Source of the DNA: Mya arenaria
Taxonomy: Eukaryota; Mollusca; Bivalvia; Myida; Myidae
NCBI RefSeq assembly: GCF_026914265.1
Contig: NC_069130.1
Coordinates: 12,265,700 to 12,329,699, forward strand
Direction of reading: 5' to 3'
Length of the DNA stretch: 64,000 nucleotides
The notes under the pieces were generated by a model, which searched no databases, was not told the DNA's origin, and saw only the letters and a list, made by a program, of their open reading frames with translations. Position 1 is the stretch's first letter; each line of letters opens with the position of its first letter. Shown piece after piece: positions 36,342 through 49,256 of this stretch. Position numbers and translations under genes: made by a program.

Positions 36342-38799
36342 TGATATAGAGGAAGCTTTTGGAGGGGTGGCCTATTTTAAATTGTTATAAATTCTTAATT
36401 TATGCAGCTATCTGGTTGAAATTTGGCCAGTTGACAGTGCTTAGCCATAGAATATTGGTGTTTGAGTATGAAATGTGAAAATATTATATTACATAATATA
36501 AATTATTAATATATAATTTTCTTATATATTTTTGACATTTAAAAAAAAAACTACTTTCACTTTCAATTTAATGTTTGGAAATAGTTCCAAATGATGGTAA
36601 CTAATGAATGAAAGCCTCACTTTCAATTCCAAAGTATAAATGGAGGGATTTTTTTAACATAGGAAGCAGACCCAGGAGGAACTGTCTGTTGAAGAACCCC
36701 CCCCCCCCCCCACCACCAAGCTGCCCACCAGAGGCCAAGCTGTACTTGATGTTTGCCAACATGCTGTAATTTGTAAGTACTTCAAGATAATATATTAGAA
36801 AATGGTATCCAAACTGAAGTACAAAGTGAGACAGTTTGGTCATAAAAGCCCATTGAGACTGTTTGTTCCATTCCTAAATGAATTTCTTTCATGTTGTCAA
36901 TCATTTCTGATGTGGCTTTGATAATAATATTATTTTCTAATGAAACTGCTGACTTGTATCAGTCTTTGGTCTGTATTGTGCATCTATTCACACATTTTGT
37001 TTGCTCTTTTAAGCAAACATTACAATAATTGCAAATTCTATAAGCAATTAAACAAAACTTACTGCACATAGGATGCAGAATGATGTTTTATTTAGTGTGC
37101 ATATGATTTTCAGCTTATGGACAAGAAAACATATACTTTAACAATCACAGCAACACAATGAGATCCCAATTTTAAAGAAATAATGCCACCTTTCATTAAT
37201 TCATTAATTCATTCTATCAATCATTCATATATATTCATTAATTCATTCATTTATTCAGTTTATTCATTGAAAAACTTGACATTTCTCAAGGCAAAATAAA
37301 TAAAAAGTGAGCAGCTTTCATAAAGAATAGAGCCTTTTCCCTTAATGCATTAAAAAACACAACCTTAATACAGTATAAATGTTTTAAAAACCCTAATTTA
37401 TTGCTTATTTTAATAGCCAGCCTGGTTGCTGTAGCCACAGAGGAATTTTCAAGGACAAGAACCAGTGCTGGTAAAACTGTGGTCTCGTGTGGTTTTCCAT
37501 ACCGGCTCTCGGCAAGGATTTTCAAGAAAGGAATACCATCTCCAAGTAAGAAGAAATTCTAAGCATGTCTGGTTTAAATGCTTGCAAAATGCATCTGGGT
37601 ACTCAATAAGATGAGATTTACCTTTGAGTTGTTAAAAACTGATTGCAAAATGTCCAAAAGGCTATATATTCTATTAAATTTGTCCTGAAAATCTTTGAAT
37701 TCATGAACTTTTCTGCATATTTATCACATTTATGACTATACTAAAGGTTGTGTATGCCTCAAATGAGTGTTTACAGGCCTTTTTCAAACTTTAACAGTAG
37801 TGGCAGATAGTTTTATTTGTGTAAAACATTGCTTTTGTGTCTTGCTTGCAGATCATGGATGTGCCAATAAGCTCCAGTTAGCTGCGGCCTTTTCCCCAGG
37901 CGGTAGTCCTGCAATCTGAATCCAGGAGATGCAGCTCTGAATCCAATATTTCAGAAGAATGAAGATGTTAGTCAACTCTGTAGTGCTTGTTTGTGTGTAA
38001 ATGATTCCAATGAGTGAGATTTATAGCAAATCAGGTGTAAATAAGCATCTTATAGACAATAGTGAAGTGCTGTACTCTGAATTTAATGCCAAATCTAGCC
38101 TTCGAAAACAGATTCTTAAAGTAATTTTTTTTTAAAAATGGGCATAATAATGCTATCTCTGCATTTTCTACATCATGTAGCCACCTCATACATGAAAACA
38201 CTAGCAGTTGTCATGAATCTTTAAGTTTTGGTGTGTTTTTTGCCATTTCCTTTGTTGCGCCATTTGTCCCGGAAGCCAACAATTTGGCATATAGTGTTGT
38301 TTAGACTGTCTATTAACACATTATCACTAAATTTCTTGTGTTAAACTGAACAGTTCTGTTACCTTTGTATATAAGTGGACCAGAAAAGCAAAATTTTGAC
38401 AAGTTGAGGCATTTCAGTTGGGCTCTATGTCATTTTTTATATAAAACACTAAGCCGATGAAGTGGAAAAACCTTATTTTGCTTAGAAAAAAATCTTAAAA
38501 GAGTAGGCAGGCCAGTTTTGTGGTGCTGTTCTATAGACACCATTAAAAGCTACAAGGAAAACTTTACTTGGTCAAATTATTCCAATGCATAAGGAAATAA
38601 TGGCTCTTCAAAGGTTTGCGGCTTAACATTTGAGGGAAATGGCTGTTTCTGCTTTTTATGAAAATACCACAGGTGCTAATACTTGTCTCATTCATTTAGT
38701 GTTTGATATATCATTGCCAAACTTTCATTATGTGTTGCATATAGCCTGAAGCTGAACTATAGGAGTTTTGAAGTCTGTTTCTGAAAAAATGTTGCTTAA
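36342..38799 (+). repeat. Module B, copy 3 (15 C, extra G in exon 4)
   Basis: With 15 C the exon-2 frame is restored. It uniquely reads GATCATGGATGTGCC at the exon-4 start, where the other copies read GATCATGATGTGCC. This shifts the predicted C-terminus into a longer frame starting HGCANKLQLAAAF. It also has CTTCGAAAACAG, where most copies read CTTCAAAACAG. Confidence 0.9.
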
Positions 38800-41255
38800 T
38801 GATATAGAGGAAGCTTTTGGAGGGGTGGCCTATTTTAAATTGTTATAAATTCTTAATTTATGCAGCTATCTGGTTGAAATTTGGCCAGTTGACAGTGCTT
38901 AGCCATAGAATATTGGTGTTTGAGTATGAAATGTGAAAATATTATATTACATAATATAAATTATTAATATATAATTTTCTTATATATTTTTGACATTTAA
39001 AAAAAAAACTACTTTCACTTTCAATTTAATGTTTGGAAATAGTTCCAAATGATGGTAACTAATGAATGAAAGCCTCACTTTCAATTCCAAAGTATAAATG
39101 GAGGGATTTTTTTAACATAGGAAGCAGACCCAGGAGGAACTGTCTGTTGAAGAACCCCCCCCCCCCCCCCACCACCAAGCTGCCCACCAGAGGCCAAGCT
39201 GTACTTGATGTTTGCCAACATGCTGTAATTTGTAAGTACTTCAAGATAATATATTAGAAAATGGTATCCAAACTGAAGTACAAAGTGAGACAGTTTGGTC
39301 ATAAAAGCCCATTGAGACTGTTTGTTCCATTCCTAAATGAATTTCTTTCATGTTGTCAATCATTTCTGATGTGGCTTTGATAATAATATTATTTTCTAAT
39401 GAAACTGCTGACTTGTATCAGTCTTTGGTCTGTATTGTGCATCTATTCACACATTTTGTTTGCTCTTTTAAGCAAACATTACAATAATTGCAAATTCTAT
39501 AAGCAATTAAACAAAACTTACTGCACATAGGATGCAGAATGATGTTTTATTTAGTGTGCATATGATTTTCAGCTTATGGACAAGAAAACATATACTTTAA
39601 CAATCACAGCAACACAATGAGATCCCAATTTTAAAGAAATAATGCCACCTTTCATTAATTCATTAATTCATTCTATCAATCATTCATATATATTCATTAA
39701 TTCATTCATTTATTCAGTTTATTCATTGAAAAACTTGACATTTCTCAAGGCAAAATAAATAAAAAGTGAGCAGCTTTCATAAAGAATAGAGCCTTTTCCC
39801 TTAATGCATTAAAAAACACAACCTTAATACAGTATAAATGTTTTAAAAACCCTAATTTATTGCTTATTTTAATAGCCAGCCTGGTTGCTGTAGCCACAGA
39901 GGAATTTTCAAGGACAAGAACCAGTGCTGGTAAAACTGTGGTCTCGTGTGGTTTTCCATACCGGCTCTCGGCAAGGATTTTCAAGAAAGGAATACCATCT
40001 CCAAGTAAGAAGAAATTCTAAGCATGTCTGGTTTAAATGCTTGCAAAATGCATCTGGGTACTCAATAAGATGAGATTTACCTTTGAGTTGTTAAAAACTG
40101 ATTGCAAAATGTCCAAAAGGCTATATATTCTATTAAATTTGTCCTGAAAATCTTTGAATTCATGAACTTTTCTGCATATTTATCACATTTATGACTATAC
40201 TAAAGGTTGTGTATGCCTCAAATGAGTGTTTACAGGCCTTTTTCAAACTTTAACAGTAGTGGCAGATAGTTTTATTTGTGTAAAACATTGCTTTTGTGTC
40301 TTGCTTGCAGATCATGATGTGCCAATAAGCTCCAGTTAGCTGCGGCCTTTTCCCCAGGCGGTAGTCCTGCAATCTGAATCCAGGAGATGCAGCTCTGAAT
40401 CCAATATTTCAGAAGAATGAAGATGTTAGTCAACTCTGTAGTGCTTGTTTGTGTGTAAATGATTCCAATGAGTGAGATTTATAGCAAATCAGGTGTAAAT
40501 AAGCATCTTATAGACAATAGTGAAGTGCTGTACTCTGAATTTAATGCCAAATCTAGCCTTCGAAACAGATTCTTAAAGTAATTTTTTTTTAAAAATGGGC
40601 ATAATAATGCTATCTCTGCATTTTCTACATCATGTAGCCACCTCATACATGAAAACACTAGCAGTTGTCATGAATCTTTAAGTTTTGGTGTGTTTTTTTG
40701 CCATTTCCTTTGTTGCGCCATTTGTCCCGGAAGCCAACAATTTGGCATATAGTGTTGTTTAGACTGTCTATTAACACATTATCACTAAATTTCTTGTGTT
40801 AAACTGAACAGTTCTGTTACCTTTGTATATAAGTGGACCAGAAAAGCAAAATTTTGACAAGTTGAGGCATTTCAGTTGGGCTCTATGTCATTTTTTATAT
40901 AAAACACTAAGCCGATGAAGTGGAAAAACCTTATTTTGCTTAGAAAAAAATCTTAAAAGAGTAGGCAGGCCAGTTTTGTGGTGCTGTTCTATAGACACCA
41001 TTAAAAGCTACAAGGAAAACTTTACTTGGTCAAATTATTCCAATGCATAAGGAAATAATGGCTCTTCAAAGGTTTGCGGCTTAACATTTGAGGGAAATGG
41101 CTGTTTCTGCTTTTTATGAAAATACCACAGGTGCTAATACTTGTCTCATTCATTTAGTGTTTGATATATCATTGCCAAACTTTCATTATGTGTTGCATAT
41201 AGCCTGAAGCTGAACTATAGGAGTTTTGAAGTCTGTTTCTGAAAAAATGTTGCTT
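38800..41255 (+). repeat. Module B, copy 4 (16 C)
   Basis: The B3-B4 junction is GTTGCTTAATGATATAGAGG. The exon-2 tract of 16 C is out of frame with the upstream part. It is followed by AAATA and then the A array. Confidence 0.9.
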
Positions 41256-41260
41256 AAATA

Positions 41261-44200
41261 GGCTCAAGACCACAGTTATCTGCCCCTCGTTGACCAAGAT
41301 CCGGATGTGAATACAGAAACAAAGAGTGCTTGTGTTCAAGTATCAATATTTTATTAAAATTGAATGAAAAAGAAGCAAAAAATGTTCTTTTTGCAGAGAA
41401 CTTGACTGAATTTGACACTCTATTGCTGAAATTGATAGTTTTCAATGTAAATATTGGAAAAATCATAGCTTGTGGAAGTCTGAAAATTAGTTGTTTGTAG
41501 CCGATTGACTCCCTGGCGGAGGGGTTATGTATTTGAACTCAATTTTGACAGTCGGGTCAATGGTCAACATGGTGTTTTCTTGTGATTATATTTTGTGTCT
41601 TGAATTGTTCTAGAGATGCCATGTCCTTGTTTTTCAATTGGGGTGTGTATAAAGTCAAAAGCCAGGTTAGTGTCTATATGAAACATATAGTAAAAATAAC
41701 TGTGGTCTCACGCCATAAAATAGGCTCAAGACCACAGTTATCTGCCCCCCGTTGACCAAGATCCGGATGTGAATACAGAAACAAAGAGTGCTTGTGTTCA
41801 AGTATCAATATTTTATTAAAATTGAATGAAAAAGAAGCAAAAAATGTTCTTTTTGCAGAGAACTTGACTGAATTTGACACTCTATTGCTGAAATTGATAG
41901 TTTTCAATGTAAATATTGGAAAAATCATAGCTTGTGGAAGTCTGAAAATTAGTTGTTTGTAGCCGATTGACTCCCTGGCGGAGGGGTTATGTATTTGAAC
42001 TCAATTTTGACAGTCGGGTCAATGGTCAACATGGTGTTTTCTTGTGATTATATTTTGTGTCTTGAATTGTTCTAGAGATGCCATGTCCTTGTTTTTCAAT
42101 TGGGGTGTGTATAAAGTCAAAAGCCAGGTTAGTGTCTATATGAAACATATAGTAAAAATAACTGTGGTCTCACGCCATAAAATAGGCTCAAGACCACAGT
42201 TATCTGCCCCCCGTTGACCAAGATCCGGATGTGAATACAGAAACAAAGAGTGCTTGTGTTCAAGTATCAATATTTTATTAAAATTGAATGAAAAAGAAGC
42301 AAAAAATGTTCTTTTTGCAGAGAACTTGACTGAATTTGACACTCTATTGCTGAAATTGATAGTTTTCAATGTAAATATTGGAAAAATCATAGCTTGTGGA
42401 AGTCTGAAAATTAGTTGTTTGTAGCCGATTGACTCCCTGGCGGAGGGGTTATGTATTTGAACTCAATTTTGACAGTCGGGTCAATGGTCAACATGGTGTT
42501 TTCTTGTGATTATATTTTGTGTCTTGAATTGTTCTAGAGATGCCATGTCCTTGTTTTTCAATTGGGGTGTGTATAAAGTCAAAAGCCAGGTTAGTGTCTA
42601 TATGAAACATATAGTAAAAATAACTGTGGTCTCACGCCATAAAATAGGCTCAAGACCACAGTTATCTGCCCCCCGTTGACCAAGATCCGGATGTGAATAC
42701 AGAAACAAAGAGTGCTTGTGTTCAAGTATCAATATTTTATTAAAATTGAATGAAAAAGAAGCAAAAAATGTTCTTTTTGCAGAGAACTTGACTGAATTTG
42801 ACACTCTATTGCTGAAATTGATAGTTTTCAATGTAAATATTGGAAAAATCATAGCTTGTGGAAGTCTGAAAATTAGTTGTTTGTAGCCGATTGACTCCCT
42901 GGCGGAGGGGTTATGTATTTGAACTCAATTTTGACAGTCGGGTCAATGGTCAACATGGTGTTTTCTTGTGATTATATTTTGTGTCTTGAATTGTTCTAGA
43001 GATGCCATGTCCTTGTTTTTCAATTGGGGTGTGTATAAAGTCAAAAGCCAGGTTAGTGTCTATATGAAACATATAGTAAAAATAACTGTGGTCTCACGCC
43101 ATAAAATAGGCTCAAGACCACAGTTATCTGCCCCCCGTTGACCAAGATCCGGATGTGAATACAGAAACAAAGAGTGCTTGTGTTCAAGTATCAATATTTT
43201 ATTAAAATTGAATGAAAAAGAAGCAAAAAATGTTCTTTTTGCAGAGAACTTGACTGAATTTGACACTCTATTGCTGAAATTGATAGTTTTCAATGTAAAT
43301 ATTGGAAAAATCATAGCTTGTGGAAGTCTGAAAATTAGTTGTTTGTAGCCGATTGACTCCCTGGCGGAGGGGTTATGTATTTGAACTCAATTTTGACAGT
43401 CGGGTCAATGGTCAACATGGTGTTTTCTTGTGATTATATTTTGTGTCTTGAATTGTTCTAGAGATGCCATGTCCTTGTTTTTCAATTGGGGTGTGTATAA
43501 AGTCAAAAGCCAGGTTAGTGTCTATATGAAACATATAGTAAAAATAACTGTGGTCTCACGCCATAAAATAGGCTCAAGACCACAGTTATCTGCCCCCCGT
43601 TGACCAAGATCCGGATGTGAATACAGAAACAAAGAGTGCTTGTGTTCAAGTATCAATATTTTATTAAAATTGAATGAAAAAGAAGCAAAAAATGTTCTTT
43701 TTGCAGAGAACTTGACTGAATTTGACACTCTATTGCTGAAATTGATAGTTTTCAATGTAAATATTGGAAAAATCATAGCTTGTGGAAGTCTGAAAATTAG
43801 TTGTTTGTAGCCGATTGACTCCCTGGCGGAGGGGTTATGTATTTGAACTCAATTTTGACAGTCGGGTCAATGGTCAACATGGTGTTTTCTTGTGATTATA
43901 TTTTGTGTCTTGAATTGTTCTAGAGATGCCATGTCCTTGTTTTTCAATTGGGGTGTGTATAAAGTCAAAAGCCAGGTTAGTGTCTATATGAAACATATAG
44001 TAAAAATAACTGTGGTCTCACGCCATAAAATAGGCTCAAGACCACAGTTATCTGCCCCCCGTTGACCAAGATCCGGATGTGAATACAGAAACAAAGAGTG
44101 CTTGTGTTCAAGTATCAATATTTTATTAAAATTGAATGAAAAAGAAGCAAAAAATGTTCTTTTTGCAGAGAACTTGACTGAATTTGACACTCTATTGCTG

Positions 44201-47200
44201 AAATTGATAGTTTTCAATGTAAATATTGGAAAAATCATAGCTTGTGGAAGTCTGAAAATTAGTTGTTTGTAGCCGATTGACTCCCTGGCGGAGGGGTTAT
44301 GTATTTGAACTCAATTTTGACAGTCGGGTCAATGGTCAACATGGTGTTTTCTTGTGATTATATTTTGTGTCTTGAATTGTTCTAGAGATGCCATGTCCTT
44401 GTTTTTCAATTGGGGTGTGTATAAAGTCAAAAGCCAGGTTAGTGTCTATATGAAACATATAGTAAAAATAACTGTGGTCTCACGCCATAAAATAGGCTCA
44501 AGACCACAGTTATCTGCCCCCCGTTGACCAAGATCCGGATGTGAATACAGAAACAAAGAGTGCTTGTGTTCAAGTATCAATATTTTATTAAAATTGAATG
44601 AAAAAGAAGCAAAAAATGTTCTTTTTGCAGAGAACTTGACTGAATTTGACACTCTATTGCTGAAATTGATAGTTTTCAATGTAAATATTGGAAAAATCAT
44701 AGCTTGTGGAAGTCTGAAAATTAGTTGTTTGTAGCCGATTGACTCCCTGGCGGAGGGGTTATGTATTTGAACTCAATTTTGACAGTCGGGTCAATGGTCA
44801 ACATGGTGTTTTCTTGTGATTATATTTTGTGTCTTGAATTGTTCTAGAGATGCCATGTCCTTGTTTTTCAATTGGGGTGTGTATAAAGTCAAAAGCCAGG
44901 TTAGTGTCTATATGAAACATATAGTAAAAATAACTGTGGTCTCACGCCATAAAATAGGCTCAAGACCACAGTTATCTGCCCCCCGTTGACCAAGATCCGG
45001 ATGTGAATACAGAAACAAAGAGTGCTTGTGTTCAAGTATCAATATTTTATTAAAATTGAATGAAAAAGAAGCAAAAAATGTTCTTTTTGCAGAGAACTTG
45101 ACTGAATTTGACACTCTATTGCTGAAATTGATAGTTTTCAATGTAAATATTGGAAAAATCATAGCTTGTGGAAGTCTGAAAATTAGTTGTTTGTAGCCGA
45201 TTGACTCCCTGGCGGAGGGGTTATGTATTTGAACTCAATTTTGACAGTCGGGTCAATGGTCAACATGGTGTTTTCTTGTGATTATATTTTGTGTCTTGAA
45301 TTGTTCTAGAGATGCCATGTCCTTGTTTTTCAATTGGGGTGTGTATAAAGTCAAAAGCCAGGTTAGTGTCTATATGAAACATATAGTAAAAATAACTGTG
45401 GTCTCACGCCATAAAATAGGCTCAAGACCACAGTTATCTGCCCCCCGTTGACCAAGATCCGGATGTGAATACAGAAACAAAGAGTGCTTGTGTTCAAGTA
45501 TCAATATTTTATTAAAATTGAATGAAAAAGAAGCAAAAAATGTTCTTTTTGCAGAGAACTTGACTGAATTTGACACTCTATTGCTGAAATTGATAGTTTT
45601 CAATGTAAATATTGGAAAAATCATAGCTTGTGGAAGTCTGAAAATTAGTTGTTTGTAGCCGATTGACTCCCTGGCGGAGGGGTTATGTATTTGAACTCAA
45701 TTTTGACAGTCGGGTCAATGGTCAACATGGTGTTTTCTTGTGATTATATTTTGTGTCTTGAATTGTTCTAGAGATGCCATGTCCTTGTTTTTCAATTGGG
45801 GTGTGTATAAAGTCAAAAGCCAGGTTAGTGTCTATATGAAACATATAGTAAAAATAACTGTGGTCTCACGCCATAAAATAGGCTCAAGACCACAGTTATC
45901 TGCCCCCCGTTGACCAAGATCCGGATGTGAATACAGAAACAAAGAGTGCTTGTGTTCAAGTATCAATATTTTATTAAAATTGAATGAAAAAGAAGCAAAA
46001 AATGTTCTTTTTGCAGAGAACTTGACTGAATTTGACACTCTATTGCTGAAATTGATAGTTTTCAATGTAAATATTGGAAAAATCATAGCTTGTGGAAGTC
46101 TGAAAATTAGTTGTTTGTAGCCGATTGACTCCCTGGCGGAGGGGTTATGTATTTGAACTCAATTTTGACAGTCGGGTCAATGGTCAACATGGTGTTTTCT
46201 TGTGATTATATTTTGTGTCTTGAATTGTTCTAGAGATGCCATGTCCTTGTTTTTCAATTGGGGTGTGTATAAAGTCAAAAGCCAGGTTAGTGTCTATATG
46301 AAACATATAGTAAAAATAACTGTGGTCTCACGCCATAAAATAGGCTCAAGACCACAGTTATCTGCCCCCCGTTGACCAAGATCCGGATGTGAATACAGAA
46401 ACAAAGAGTGCTTGTGTTCAAGTATCAATATTTTATTAAAATTGAATGAAAAAGAAGCAAAAAATGTTCTTTTTGCAGAGAACTTGACTGAATTTGACAC
46501 TCTATTGCTGAAATTGATAGTTTTCAATGTAAATATTGGAAAAATCATAGCTTGTGGAAGTCTGAAAATTAGTTGTTTGTAGCCGATTGACTCCCTGGCG
46601 GAGGGGTTATGTATTTGAACTCAATTTTGACAGTCGGGTCAATGGTCAACATGGTGTTTTCTTGTGATTATATTTTGTGTCTTGAATTGTTCTAGAGATG
46701 CCATGTCCTTGTTTTTCAATTGGGGTGTGTATAAAGTCAAAAGCCAGGTTAGTGTCTATATGAAACATATAGTAAAAATAACTGTGGTCTCACGCCATAA
46801 AATAGGCTCAAGACCACAGTTATCTGCCCCCCGTTGACCAAGATCCGGATGTGAATACAGAAACAAAGAGTGCTTGTGTTCAAGTATCAATATTTTATTA
46901 AAATTGAATGAAAAAGAAGCAAAAAATGTTCTTTTTGCAGAGAACTTGACTGAATTTGACACTCTATTGCTGAAATTGATAGTTTTCAATGTAAATATTG
47001 GAAAAATCATAGCTTGTGGAAGTCTGAAAATTAGTTGTTTGTAGCCGATTGACTCCCTGGCGGAGGGGTTATGTATTTGAACTCAATTTTGACAGTCGGG
47101 TCAATGGTCAACATGGTGTTTTCTTGTGATTATATTTTGTGTCTTGAATTGTTCTAGAGATGCCATGTCCTTGTTTTTCAATTGGGGTGTGTATAAAGTC

Positions 47201-47720
47201 AAAAGCCAGGTTAGTGTCTATATGAAACATATAGTAAAAATAACTGTGGTCTCACGCCATAAAATAGGCTCAAGACCACAGTTATCTGCCCCCCGTTGAC
47301 CAAGATCCGGATGTGAATACAGAAACAAAGAGTGCTTGTGTTCAAGTATCAATATTTTATTAAAATTGAATGAAAAAGAAGCAAAAAATGTTCTTTTTGC
47401 AGAGAACTTGACTGAATTTGACACTCTATTGCTGAAATTGATAGTTTTCAATGTAAATATTGGAAAAATCATAGCTTGTGGAAGTCTGAAAATTAGTTGT
47501 TTGTAGCCGATTGACTCCCTGGCGGAGGGGTTATGTATTTGAACTCAATTTTGACAGTCGGGTCAATGGTCAACATGGTGTTTTCTTGTGATTATATTTT
47601 GTGTCTTGAATTGTTCTAGAGATGCCATGTCCTTGTTTTTCAATTGGGGTGTGTATAAAGTCAAAAGCCAGGTTAGTGTCTATATGAAACATATAGTAAA
47701 AATAACTGTGGTCTCACGCC
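41261..47720 (+). repeat. Fourteen tandem module A copies (A2-A15), 462-bp period
   Basis: Each unit is 454 bp plus the 8-bp spacer ATAAAATA, so starts fall at exactly 462-bp steps from 41261 to 47267. The copies look identical by eye apart from CCCCTCGTTG in A2. Each carries the exon-1-like segment followed by GTTAGT, and the inverted terminal motif AGACCACAGTTAT. Minus-strand frames of 70-84 codons recur once per unit because the unit recurs, not because they are shown to be genes. Confidence 0.97.
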
Positions 47721-49256
47721 TGATATAGAGGAAGCTTTTGGAGGGGTGGCCTATTTTAAATTGTTATAAATTCTTAATTTATGCAGCTATCTGGTTGAAA
47801 TTTGGCCAGTTGACAGTGCTTAGCCATAGAATATTGGTGTTTGAGTATGAAATGTGAAAATATTATATTACATAATATAAATTATTAATGTATAATTTTC
47901 TTATATATTTTTGACATTTAAAAAAAAAACTACTTTCCCTTTCAATTTAATGTTTGGAAATAGTTCCAAATGATGGTAACTAATGAATGAAAGCCTCACT
48001 TTCAATTCCAAAGTATAAATGGAGGGATTTTTTTAACATAGGAAGCAGACCCAGGAGGAACTGTCTGTTGAAGAACCCCCCCCCCCCACCACCAAGCTGC
48101 CCACCAGAGGCCAAGCTGTACTTGATGTTTGCCAACATGCTGTAATTTGTAAGTACTTCAAGATAATATATTAGAAAATGGTATCCAAACTGAAGTACAA
48201 AGTGAGACAGTTTGGTCATAAAAGCCCATTGAGACTGTTTGTTCCATTCCTAAATGAATTTCTTTCATGTTGTCAATCATTTCTGATGTGGCTTTGATAA
48301 TAATATTATTTTCTAATGAAACTGCTGACTTGTATCAGTCTTTGGTCTGTATTGTGCATCTATTCACACATTTTGTTTGCTCTTTTAAGCAAACATTACA
48401 ATAATTGCAAATTCTATAAGCAATTAAACAAAACTTACTGCACATAGGATGCAGAATGATGTTTTATTTAGTGTGCATATGATTTTCAGCTTATGGACAA
48501 GAAAACATATACTTTAACAATCACAGCAACACAATGAGATCCCAATTTTAAAGAAATAATGCCACCTTTCATTAATTCATTAATTCATTCTATCAATCAT
48601 TCATATATATTCATTAATTCATTCATTTATTCAGTTTATTCATTGAAAAACTTGACATTTCTCAAGGCAAAATAAATAAAAAGTGAGCAGCTTTCATAAA
48701 GAATAGAGCCTTTTCCCTTAATGCATTAAAAAACACAACCTTAATACAGTATAAATTTTTTAAAAACCCTAATTTATTGCTTATTTTAATAGCCAGCCTG
48801 GTTGCTGTAGCCACAGAGGAATTTTCAAGGACAAGAACCAGTGCTGGTAAAACTGTGGTCTCGTGTGGTTTTCCATACCGGCTCTCGGCAAGGATTTTCA
48901 AGAAAGGAATACCATCTCCAAGTAAGAAGAAATTCTAAGCATGTCTGGTTTAAATGCTTGCAAAATGCATCTGGGTACTCAATAAGATGAGATTTACCTT
49001 TGAGTTGTTAAAAACTGATTGCAAAATGTCCAAAAGGCTATATATTCTATTAAATTTGTCCTGAAAATCTTTGAATTCATGAACTTTTCTGCATATTTAT
49101 CACATTTATGACTATACTAAAGGTTGTGTATGCCTCAAATGAGTGTTTACAGGCCTTTTTCAAACTTTAACAGTAGTGGCAGATAGTTTTATTTGTGTAA
49201 AACATTGCTTTTGTGTCTTGCTTGCAGATCATGATGTGCCAATAAGCTCCAGTTAG
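47622..49256 (+). CDS. Candidate four-exon small gene, copy 2 (A15-B5; frame intact)
   Basis: Exons 47620-47671, 48042-48148, 48793-48921 and 49228-49256 total 317 nt. From the ATG at 47622 to the TAG at 49254-49256 this is 315 nt, giving a predicted 104-residue protein. The C tract of 12 keeps the frame: SVEE, then four Pro, then TTKLPTRGQAVLDVCQHAV. The exon-1 donor is GTTAGT, weaker than the GTAAGT of copy 1. The protein has a Cys-containing N-terminus (MPCPCF), an acidic-to-proline hinge and a basic, Ser-rich C-terminal half with SARIFKKGIPSPN. There is no recognised domain, signal peptide or transmembrane helix. Thirteen more copies of the first exon lie directly upstream. Non-coding repeat DNA with chance splice signals remains possible. 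Confidence 0.4.
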
